From: Microvirga arabica
GTDB taxonomy: Bacteria > Pseudomonadota > Alphaproteobacteria > Rhizobiales > Beijerinckiaceae
DNA length: 40,102 bases
Direction: 5' to 3'
NCBI RefSeq assembly: GCF_016811235.1
Contig: NZ_JAFBID010000061.1
Coordinates: 1 to 40,102, forward strand
The position numbers and the translations under genes were made by a program. Under the pieces are notes generated by a model that saw nothing but the letters and a program-made list of their open reading frames with translations, had not been told where the DNA came from and did no database searches. This document shows, one piece after another, positions 34,275-40,102 of the stretch (positions within the stretch are counted from its first letter, which is position 1; each line of letters starts with the position of its first letter).

Positions 34275-35300
34275 TTACGCAGCAGCGGCTTCGATCATCG
34301 AGCGGGCCTGGTTGATCCAGCCATCGCGCTCGAGGCGGCCGTTCAGCTTCAGGTCCTTGTCGAGCTGGGCGACATCGGCCGCCTGCATGGCAGCGAGCTG
34401 CCAGTAGTGGAAGATGCCGGCTTCGTTGAGCTTCTTCTCGAGCTGCGGGCCAACGCCGTTGAGCTTGGTCAGGTCGTCCGGAGCGCCGCGGGGAGCCGCC
34501 AGACGCTCGAACTGCTCGCCCTCATAGGCCGGGATAGCAGCGGTGTCGTTAGCCGGAAGCTCTTCAGCCATCGGGTTCTCGGACGCACCGATGTCGATAC
34601 CCATGTCGCCGGCGCCGCGGGAGATGCCGTCGAGGGCAGCGCGGGCAACCAGGTCGCAATAGAGCGAGATCGCACGGCCGGCGTCGTCATTGGCCGGGAC
34701 CGGGAAGGTGATGCCGTCCGGATCGCAGTTCGTGTCGACGATGGCCGCCACCGGGATGCCGAGGCGCTTGGCCTCCTGGATCGCCAGCTGCTCCTTGTTG
34801 GTGTCGATGACGAAGATCAGGTCGGGCGTGCCGCCCATGTCCTTGATGCCGCCGAGAGCGCGCTCGAGCTTCTCCTTCTCGCGGGCGAGCATGAGGCGCT
34901 CTTTCTTCGTGAGGCCCTGGCCGCCGCCGGCGAGGATCTCGTCGACCTTGCGCAAGCGCGAGATCGAACCGGAGATCGTCTTCCAGTTGGTCAGCATGCC
35001 GCCGAGCCAGCGGGAGTTCACGTAGTACTGAGCCGAGCGCTTGGCTGCATCGGCAACCGCATCGGACGCCTGACGCTTGGTGCCAACGAAGAGCACTCGA
35101 CCGCCCTTGGCAACCGTGTCGCTGACGGCCTGGAGGGCGCGGTGCAGCATCGGAACCGTCTGGGCGAGGTCGATGATGTGGATGTTGTTGCGGGTGCCGA
35201 AGATGAACTGACCCATCTTCGGGTTCCAGCGGTGGGCCTGGTGGCCAAAGTGCGCGCCAGCCTCAAGCAGGCTGCGCATCGAGAAGTCGGGAAGCGCCAT
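34275..35300 (-). CDS. rpsB: 30S ribosomal protein S2 with C-terminal extension
   Basis: A 341-residue S2, about 100 residues longer than the E. coli protein. Residues 1-235 are the S2 core (LLEAGAHFGHQAHRWNPKM near the start, NSRWLGGMLTNWKTI, PDLIFVIDTNKE). The extension holds an acidic linker (about 240-270) and a helix-hairpin-helix-like module (DDLTKLNGVGPQLEKKLNEAG, 276-296), a known trait of alphaproteobacterial S2 whose job is unclear. ATG at 35300. It has its own promoter about 110 bp upstream. Confidence 0.97.
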   Translation of the reverse strand: MALPDFSMRSLLEAGAHFGHQAHRWNPKMGQFIFGTRNNIHIIDLAQTVPMLHRALQAVSDTVAKGGRVLFVGTKRQASDAVADAAKRSAQYYVNSRWLGGMLTNWKTISGSISRLRKVDEILAGGGQGLTKKERLMLAREKEKLERALGGIKDMGGTPDLIFVIDTNKEQLAIQEAKRLGIPVAAIVDTNCDPDGITFPVPANDDAGRAISLYCDLVARAALDGISRGAGDMGIDIGASENPMAEELPANDTAAIPAYEGEQFERLAAPRGAPDDLTKLNGVGPQLEKKLNEAGIFHYWQLAAMQAADVAQLDKDLKLNGRLERDGWINQARSMIEAAAA

Positions 35301-35363
35301 AATCTATTCTCCGGTTAAGCCTCCGCGGAACAGTGGACCGGACCCTTCCGGCCACCGGGGGTT

Positions 35364-35380
35364 CCTCATGATTCATGAGG
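35364..35380 (-). promoter_or_regulatory. Palindrome in the rpsB leader
   Basis: CCTCATGA-T-TCATGAGG is a dyad with perfect 8-bp arms around one base, placed about 20-35 nt after the predicted start of the rpsB transcript. A following GC-rich segment (GGCCGGA...TCCGGTCC on the minus strand) can also pair. Ribosomal protein leaders often bind their own protein; here that is a suggestion only. Confidence 0.45.
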
Positions 35381-35405
35381 GGATTCCGCGTGTGGGATGC
35401 GGGCG

Positions 35406-35434
35406 CATATAGGCGGAAAGTGGAGGGAATGCAA
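35406..35434 (-). promoter_or_regulatory. Sigma-70 promoter of rpsB-tsf
   Basis: TTGCAT (35429-35434) and TATATG (35406-35411) are separated by exactly 17 bp on the minus strand. The predicted transcript starts near 35400, giving a leader of about 100 nt before rpsB. Confidence 0.7.
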
Positions 35435-35566
35435 GCAGGACGTTCTCCTATCGAAGCATGGTGCCGTCTCCTCTCCGGTGTCCTCCCCGCGCCGGCGGGG
35501 AGCCAGAACCGCCGGCGCATCAGGAAGGGCGATCAGCGTCGCGCCTTGTCCGGCACCGTCGGCTTC

Positions 35567-35652
35567 TGGATCCCGGGCTCGGCTGAAGCCGCCCCGGGAT
35601 GACAGTGCATTATTCGTCTTGCGATCCCGGATCGGCTTCGCCGTCCGGGATG
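35567..35652. repeat. Pair of REP-like palindromes
   Basis: Two units lie close together: 35567-35601 (GATCCCGGGCTCGGC...GCCCCGGGATGAC) and 35622-35652 (GATCCCGGATCGGC...GTCCGGGATGAC). Each can fold as a hairpin, and the pair can fold together as in BIME-type elements. They resemble the unit at 20629-20727. Confidence 0.75.
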
Positions 35653-35764
35653 ACGGTCTCTGTCAAACAGCCAGCACCGTGTGGCCCGCAGCCGGTGGGC
35701 TGCGAGCCTGTGGGTAGGATCGAGGGTGGCGCGTTGGGCAGCCCGGCTCGATGTGTGGTGGTGA

Positions 35765-36004
35765 GAATGGAAGAGCCAGGGTGCCTCTTCGCGCACGGCT
35801 TCTTTAGGCGGACAAGCGGTGCCGGCCCGGTGACCGCCTCAGGCGGGGTCCGTCTCCTCGACGGGGGCCTGAGACCGATTCCGACCACCGGCCCGCAGCC
35901 TGGGCCTCCTATCGAATGAGGCTGCGTCACCTCACGCACAGGACCGTGCCTGCCTCCACACTGCGACGCCTCGCGAGCGCGCCCCCTCAACAGAGGCAGG
36001 TCTA
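35765..36004 (-). ncRNA. Candidate structured ncRNA, unknown family
   Basis: A strong promoter predicts a minus-strand transcript starting near 36004. The DNA downstream folds well: an 8-bp stem CCTGCCTC/GAGGCAGG (35949-35956 with 35993-36000); an 8-bp stem CGCAGCCT/AGGCTGCG (35894-35901 with 35919-35926); and a nested hairpin of three helices (35827-35832 with 35886-35891, 35838-35844 with 35867-35873, 35850-35854 with 35860-35864). A last hairpin GAAGAG/CTCTTC (35770-35790) may mark the 3' end. I could not match it to 6S, RNase P, SRP, tmRNA or a known riboswitch. It could also be the far 5' part of a long rpsB leader. Confidence 0.45.
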
Positions 36005-36010
36005 CACAAC

Positions 36011-36039
36011 AATATAGCCGAGCTTGCGGGAAAAGTCAA
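36011..36039 (-). promoter_or_regulatory. Near-consensus sigma-70 promoter
   Basis: TTGACT (36034-36039) and TATATT (36011-36016) are 17 bp apart on the minus strand, closer to consensus than the rpsB promoter. No protein gene starts within 700 bp downstream, which points to a noncoding transcript or a very long leader. Confidence 0.75.
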
Positions 36040-36068
36040 GAACAAAGTAGGAACTTAGACGCTGCCGC

Positions 36069-36092
36069 CCCTTTCCCCTGTACGGGAGAGGG
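36069..36092 (-). terminator. Imperfect hairpin after dnaE
   Basis: CCCTTTCCC (36069-36077) pairs with GGGAGAGGG (36084-36092) with one mismatch and a 6-nt loop. It lies 14 bp after the dnaE stop. No U-run follows, so its strength as a terminator is uncertain. Confidence 0.4.
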
Positions 36093-36105
36093 TTCCCGCG
36101 CTGCC

Positions 36106-39100
36106 TCAATTCATCTGCACTTCGACCACCCCCGGCACAGCGCGGAGGGCGCCGGCGATCTGGGGCGAGGCCATGTATTTTCCCGGAAGCTTGACCTCAA
36201 CCTCCCGGTCGCCCTCATCCAGGATCAGGACCAGGGACACCTCGCCCTCGCCCCTCGCCTTCAGGCGCTCCTGCACACTGGGTATCGGACGCTCGTCCCT
36301 CAGGAAGATCCGCATGCCCTTCTGGTGCTTGGCGAGAGCCTCCTCCAGCGGCTCGGCAATGCCGATTCGCGCCCTCACCTCCTCGCCTTCCATGCCGGCC
36401 TGCAGCATCAGGACGACGGCGGCGCCGGGCTCCAGCACCTCGCGGAACCGCATCAGGCCTTCGGAGAAGATGATGGCTTCGAACTGCCCGGTCTGATCGG
36501 AGAGCATGAGAATGCCCATCTTGTTGCCGGTCTTGGTTCGGCGCTCCTGCCGGTCGAGCACGGTGGCCGCGACCCGTCCCACGGAATTGCCTGCCTTCAC
36601 CGAGCGGCAGAACTCGACCCAGGTCTGCACCCGCAGCTTCTTGAGGAGCTCGCCGTATTCATCGAGCGGATGGCCCGAAAGGAAGAAGCCGACCGCATCG
36701 TACTCCCGCTGCAGCCTTTCGGCTGCCGGCCAGGGATCGTAGGGCCCGATCCGCAACTGGACATCGGCCGAAGCAACACCTCCGAACATGTCCATCATGC
36801 CGCCATTGGCGGCCTCGTGGGATTGCTGGGCAAGGCTCATCATAGCGTCGATGGAGGCGCAGGCCTTGGCCCGGTCCGGCTCCAGCTCGTCGAAGGCGCC
36901 GGCAGCGATGAGGTTCTCCAGGGTACGCTTGTTGAGCATGCGCGGATTGATGCGCCGGGCGAAGTCGGCGAGATCCTTGAAAGGCTTGTCTCCACGCGCT
37001 TCGACCACGCTCTCGACAGCCTGACGGCCCACACCTTTGACGGCGGCCAGCGCATAGAGAATCTGCCCCTGGCCTTCCGCGTCGTACTGCACATCGAAGA
37101 CCACGCCCGACCGGTTGATGGAGGGCGGGATGACCTTGAAGCCGAGGCGCTGCACCTCGCGTCGGAATTCCGACAGCTTGTCGGTGTTGTCGAGATCGAG
37201 CGTCATGGACGCGGCCAGGAACTCGACCGGATGATTGGCCTTCAGATAAGCGGTCTGGAACGCGACGAGCGCATAGGCCGCAGCATGGCTCTTGTTGAAG
37301 CCGTAGTCGGCGAACTTGGCGAGAAGATCGAAGATCTCGTTGGCCTTCGCCTTATCGAGGCCGCCCTCCTTGGCACCGGACACGAAGCGCTCGCGTTGCG
37401 CGTCCATCTCGGCCTTGATCTTCTTGCCCATGGCGCGGCGGAGCAAGTCGGCGTCGCCGAGCGAGTAGCCGGAGAGGACCTTGGCCACCTCCATCACCTG
37501 CTCCTGATAGACGATGATGCCGAAGGTCTCGCGCAGGATCGGCTCGAGCTTGTCGTGAGGGTACCAGTCCTTCTTGTTGTGATCGTCCTTGCCTAACTTG
37601 CGGGCGCAATAGACCGGAATGTTCGCCATCGGGCCCGGACGGTAGAGTGCCACGAGGGCGATGATGTCCTCGAAGCGGTCGGTCTCCATCTCGACGAGGG
37701 CCTTGCGCATGCCCGCCGATTCCACCTGGAACACGCCAACCGTCTCGCCGCGCTGGAGCATCTCGTAGGTCTTGCGGTCGTCGAGCGGCAGGGACGATAG
37801 ATCGACTTCGATACCCTTGCGGCGAATGAGGTCGACCGCGGTGCGCAGGACGGTGAGCGTCTTGAGGCCCAGAAAGTCGAACTTCACGAGGCCCGCCTGC
37901 TCGACCCATTTCATGTTGAACTGGGTCACGCGCATGCCGGTCTTCGGGTCTCGGTAGAGCGGCACCAGTTCCTGCAAAGGCCTATCGCCGATCACGACAC
38001 CGGCCGCGTGGGTCGAGGCGTGCCGGTGCAGCCCTTCGAGCTTTTGCGCGATTTCGAGCAAGCGCTTGACGACAGGCTCCTCCTCGATGGCGGCCTGCAG
38101 CTTCGGCTCGCCCTCGATGGCCTGTGCCAGCGTCACCGGATTGGCCGGGTTCTGCGGCACGAGCTTGGTGAGCTTGTCCACCTGACCGTAGGGCATTTCG
38201 AGCACACGACCGACGTCGCGCAGCACGCCTCGGGCGAGCAATGTGCCGAAGGTGATGATCTGCGCGACCTGCTCCTCGCCGTAGCGCTGCTGCACGTACT
38301 GGATGACGCGCTCGCGCCCGTCGACGCAGAAGTCGATGTCGAAGTCGGGCATCGATACGCGCTCCGGATTCAGGAAGCGCTCGAAGAGCAGGCTGAACCG
38401 CAGGGGATCGAGATCCGTGATGGTGAGCGCATAGGCCACGAGCGAACCCGCACCGGAACCACGGCCCGGGCCCACGGGAATATCGTGGTCCTTCGCCCAT
38501 TTGATGAAGTCCGCCACGATCAGGAAGTAGCCGGGGAACTGCATCTTGCGGATGATGCCGACCTCAAAAGCAAGGCGGTCGTGATAATCCTGCTCGGTCA
38601 ACCCTGGGGCCGGCCCATGCGCGGCAAGGCGCTTGGCAAGGCCCTCTTCCGCCTGGCGCTGCAACTCCTCCCCTTCGTCGAGGGTGGCAGCTTCAGGGCC
38701 GGTGCCGAAACTCGGGAGAATGGGCTTGCGGGTTTTCACGCGAGTGGCGCAGCGCATGGCGATCTCGACGCTCGCCTGCAACGCATCCGGCAGGTCTGCG
38801 AACAGCTCCATCATCTGCTGGCGCGTCTTGAAATGGTGCTCCGGCGAGAGGCGGCGACGATCCGGGTTTGAGACGATCTGCCCTTCCGCGATCGCGAGCA
38901 GCGCATCGTGCGCTTCGTAGTCCTTCGACGAGGAGAAGAAGGGTTCGTTGGCGGCCACGATCGGCAGGCCATTGCGGTCGGCAAGCGTCAGCAGCTCGCC
39001 CTCGATCAGGCGCTCGTCCTCCAGCCCGTGACGCTGGATCTCCACATAGAGCTGATGGCCGAAGGCACTTTTAAGGATATCGAGCCGCGCCTGAGCCAGA

Positions 39101-39579
39101 TCCTGGCGTCCACCGTTGCGCAGGGCGCTGTCGAGGGGACCCGTGAAGCCACCCGTCAGGGCAATGATCCCCTGGCTGTGAGCCGACAGGACGGGAGCGG
39201 CAACGCGTGGATCCTCGCCGAGCGGCACGCCGAAATAGGCGTGGCTCACAAGACGCATGAGGTTGCGATAGCCCTCCTCGTTCTGCGCGAGCAGCACGAT
39301 GTTGGCGGGCTGCGGCACCACACGGGCCACTGGGTCGGCCTCCTCGAAGCAGACCGAGAGCTGGACGCCGGCGATGGGCTGGATGCCGGAGCCCGCCATC
39401 TTCTCGGAGAATTCGAGGGCGCCGAAGAGGTTGTTGGTATCGGTGAGCGCCAGCGCCGGCTGCTTGTCGGCGGCGGCGAGTTTCGCCAGTTGCGCGATCT
39501 TCAGGGCTCCCTCGAGCAGCGAATACGAGGAATGCACGTGCAGATGAACGAAGCCGATGTCGTGAAGAATGCGCGCCAT
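36106..39579 (-). CDS. dnaE: DNA polymerase III alpha subunit
   Basis: An 1157-residue replicative polymerase (DnaE1 type). The PHP domain opens with FVHLHVHSSYSLLEGA (10-25); the polymerase part has PVGPGRGSGAGSLVAYAL (about 368-385) and the catalytic aspartates in MPDFDIDFC (D412, D414). The HhH region lies near 830-870, followed by an OB-fold (about 1000-1075, VGRVAATVLDRQERRTKTGNKMGILML) and the short C-terminal end. Length matches DnaE1 rather than the DnaE2/ImuC error-prone form. ATG at 39579. A small SOS-boxed ORF precedes it by 119 bp on the same strand, so dnaE may be partly transcribed from that promoter. Confidence 0.96.
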   Translation of the reverse strand: MARILHDIGFVHLHVHSSYSLLEGALKIAQLAKLAAADKQPALALTDTNNLFGALEFSEKMAGSGIQPIAGVQLSVCFEEADPVARVVPQPANIVLLAQNEEGYRNLMRLVSHAYFGVPLGEDPRVAAPVLSAHSQGIIALTGGFTGPLDSALRNGGRQDLAQARLDILKSAFGHQLYVEIQRHGLEDERLIEGELLTLADRNGLPIVAANEPFFSSSKDYEAHDALLAIAEGQIVSNPDRRRLSPEHHFKTRQQMMELFADLPDALQASVEIAMRCATRVKTRKPILPSFGTGPEAATLDEGEELQRQAEEGLAKRLAAHGPAPGLTEQDYHDRLAFEVGIIRKMQFPGYFLIVADFIKWAKDHDIPVGPGRGSGAGSLVAYALTITDLDPLRFSLLFERFLNPERVSMPDFDIDFCVDGRERVIQYVQQRYGEEQVAQIITFGTLLARGVLRDVGRVLEMPYGQVDKLTKLVPQNPANPVTLAQAIEGEPKLQAAIEEEPVVKRLLEIAQKLEGLHRHASTHAAGVVIGDRPLQELVPLYRDPKTGMRVTQFNMKWVEQAGLVKFDFLGLKTLTVLRTAVDLIRRKGIEVDLSSLPLDDRKTYEMLQRGETVGVFQVESAGMRKALVEMETDRFEDIIALVALYRPGPMANIPVYCARKLGKDDHNKKDWYPHDKLEPILRETFGIIVYQEQVMEVAKVLSGYSLGDADLLRRAMGKKIKAEMDAQRERFVSGAKEGGLDKAKANEIFDLLAKFADYGFNKSHAAAYALVAFQTAYLKANHPVEFLAASMTLDLDNTDKLSEFRREVQRLGFKVIPPSINRSGVVFDVQYDAEGQGQILYALAAVKGVGRQAVESVVEARGDKPFKDLADFARRINPRMLNKRTLENLIAAGAFDELEPDRAKACASIDAMMSLAQQSHEAANGGMMDMFGGVASADVQLRIGPYDPWPAAERLQREYDAVGFFLSGHPLDEYGELLKKLRVQTWVEFCRSVKAGNSVGRVAATVLDRQERRTKTGNKMGILMLSDQTGQFEAIIFSEGLMRFREVLEPGAAVVLMLQAGMEGEEVRARIGIAEPLEEALAKHQKGMRIFLRDERPIPSVQERLKARGEGEVSLVLILDEGDREVEVKLPGKYMASPQIAGALRAVPGVVEVQMN

Positions 39580-39698
39580 GAAACTCTACTCACTCAATGG
39601 CACGCATAGTGGCACGATTCTTATCTAAGGAAGCCTAACCCGGAGCGCTGAGGAAGATGTTCCTGTGAATCGCGGTGGGTTGTTGTGGATTCCCGGTA

Positions 39699-39800
39699 TC
39701 AAGCAATGGGAGAAAGAACCAGAGCCCAGATTGCCACGGCCGAGCCGAACATGGCGAGCGAAGCGATTTCGGCGGCGGTCTCGATGATGAAGCGAAGCAT
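39699..39800 (-). CDS. 33-residue single-pass membrane peptide, SOS-controlled (SidA-like candidate)
   Basis: A tiny ORF: MLRFIIETAAEI, then ASLAMFGSAVAIWALVLSPIA. It has a short amphipathic start with one basic and two acidic residues and one hydrophobic membrane segment (about residues 13-32). ATG at 39800 has GGAG 8 nt upstream. Two LexA-type boxes overlap its promoter. Caulobacter makes a 29-residue membrane protein, SidA, that blocks division after DNA damage and is under LexA; size, topology and control are the same here. I recall that sidA also lies by dnaE, which should be verified. Function is inferred; sequence homology was not tested. Confidence 0.75.
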   Translation of the reverse strand: MLRFIIETAAEIASLAMFGSAVAIWALVLSPIA

Positions 39801-39814
39801 GGTCTGATCTCCGT

Positions 39815-39829
39815 GTTCCCAATATGTTC
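39815..39829. promoter_or_regulatory. LexA (SOS) box 1
   Basis: GTTC-CCAATAT-GTTC fits the alphaproteobacterial LexA site GTTC-N7-GTTC exactly. It lies 14 bp upstream of the ATG of the 33-residue peptide gene, across its likely transcription start. Confidence 0.8.
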
Positions 39830-39858
39830 ATTCTTGTTCATTGAATGTTCTGTGTAAA
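39830..39858 (-). promoter_or_regulatory. Promoter of the SOS peptide gene
   Basis: On the minus strand TTTACA (39853-39858) and AAGAAT (39830-39835) are 17 bp apart. The -35 matches consensus at five of six bases, the -10 at four. LexA box 2 fills the spacer and box 1 follows the -10. Confidence 0.6.
39836..39850. promoter_or_regulatory. LexA (SOS) box 2
   Basis: GTTC-ATTGAAT-GTTC is a second exact GTTC-N7-GTTC site, 6 bp from the first. It lies inside the spacer between the predicted -35 and -10 elements of the small-peptide gene, where bound LexA would block polymerase. Confidence 0.82.
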
Positions 39859-39998
39859 GCGTGTGGACGAGCCACGCTCGGGACGGAGTCAACGGAGTCT
39901 TAACAGCAGAAATCGCGAGAGCCGGGGCTCTCAAGTCTGCTCCCTGTACCCGATTGTTCAATTTGCTCTTCGAGAGCCTTCTGCCTCCCGCTAACGCG
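39859..39998. other. Noncoding stretch with two small hairpins
   Basis: No gene is supported. It holds GAGAGCC-GG-GGCTCTC (39917-39932) and GCTCT-TCG-AGAGC (39965-39977), followed by the strong hairpin at 39999-40028. A short plus-strand transcript is possible but no good promoter was found. Confidence 0.5.
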
Positions 39999-40028
39999 AA
40001 GAGCCGGCCTGTGAGGGCCGGCTCTTTT
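39999..40028 (+). terminator. Rho-independent terminator
   Basis: An 11-bp stem (AAGAGCCGGCC with GGCCGGCTCTT) with a 6-nt loop runs into TTTT on the plus strand. It also lies 35 bp after the stop of the minus-strand gene at the window edge and may serve that gene, although the U-run on that strand is short. Confidence 0.8.
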
Positions 40029-40062
40029 GCTTGTGGGTGTGTTCGGGTGTGAGCGGGTGTGC

Positions 40063-40102
40063 TTACAGGGTAAACATCTGGAAGTGGGCGGCAGACAGCG
40101 CC
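40063..40102 (-). CDS. 3' end of an unidentified gene (partial)
   Basis: Thirteen codons including the stop are visible; the peptide ends in ALSAAHFQMFTL, and the frame is open to the window edge. The downstream terminator supports a real gene end. In many alphaproteobacteria lolCDE genes lie upstream of dnaE, but these few residues do not allow a family call. Confidence 0.45.
   Translation of the reverse strand, partial: ALSAAHFQMFTL

Larger units (their letters stand above)
35301..36105. other. Long intergenic region between rpsB and dnaE
   Basis: No protein gene is supported in these 800 bp. From left to right it holds the rpsB leader and promoter, an 80-bp stretch without signals, the REP-like pair, a GC-rich structured block that I list as an ncRNA candidate, its promoter, and an imperfect hairpin (36069-36092) after dnaE. 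Open frames here are arginine/proline-rich and unlike genes. Confidence 0.7.

Noticed and set aside
35949..36004. Cobalamin riboswitch suggested by AGACCTGCC on the minus strand
   Set aside because: The sequence resembles part of a B12 box, but it lies at the 5' end of the transcript and the other conserved cobalamin core elements are missing.
35765..36004. 6S RNA, RNase P RNA, SRP RNA or tmRNA
   Set aside because: The conserved cores I know (GAGGAAAGTCC for RNase P, the GGAAGGAAGCAGCC loop for SRP, the tag codons for tmRNA, one long bulged hairpin for 6S) are not seen.
36325..37596. A 423-codon open frame on the plus strand
   Set aside because: It is antisense to dnaE and shows no domain.

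Overview
The window is GC-rich and looks like the chromosome of an alphaproteobacterium of the order Hyphomicrobiales (Rhizobiales), probably near Methylobacteriaceae (Microvirga, Methylobacterium or Bosea type). The evidence is the block rpsB-tsf / pyrH-frr-uppS-cdsA-dxr-rseP-bamA-lpxD-fabZ-lpxA-lpxI-lpxB, the use of LpxI, ribosomal protein S2 with a C-terminal helix-hairpin-helix extension, REP-like palindromes, and SOS boxes of the alphaproteobacterial GTTC-N7-GTTC type. The genus is an inference from gene content and order; no search was run.

Left part (1-16.6 kb) is an accessory, stress-related region of short transcription units. It holds a copper-chaperone-like HMA protein behind a CueR-type promoter, a ureohydrolase, two isochorismatase-family hydrolases, a DHA2 drug exporter, a small cytochrome c, an OsmC-type protein, two GlxA/AraC-type regulators, a luciferase-like monooxygenase and a ChaC-type gamma-glutamylcyclotransferase. 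These are followed by a GbsR/MarR regulator with cydA, cydB and a 40-residue DUF2474-like subunit (a cyanide-insensitive-type bd oxidase) behind an FNR/FixK-like box. A MerR regulator then stands divergent to a glutaredoxin-MauE fusion protein. The region carries decay: a frameshifted 3' copy of an isochorismatase gene, an IS110-like transposase tail, an alkB-like gene with one frameshift, and a frameshifted and truncated comEC at its right edge.

Right part (17.6-40.1 kb) is core genome. gltX and gltA lie on the plus strand. On the minus strand runs a long set of translation and envelope genes, from rpsB down to lpxB, that joins ribosome supply, UMP kinase, undecaprenyl-PP and CDP-DAG synthesis, isoprenoid precursor synthesis, the site-2 protease RseP, the outer-membrane assembly protein BamA and the Raetz pathway to lipid A. 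An 800-bp gap between rpsB and dnaE holds the rpsB promoter, REP-like palindromes, and a near-consensus promoter followed by strongly structured DNA that I take as an ncRNA candidate. Upstream of dnaE lies a 33-codon ORF for a single-pass membrane peptide whose promoter region holds two tandem LexA-type boxes; it resembles in kind the SOS cell-division inhibitor SidA of Caulobacter and is the most interesting object in the window.
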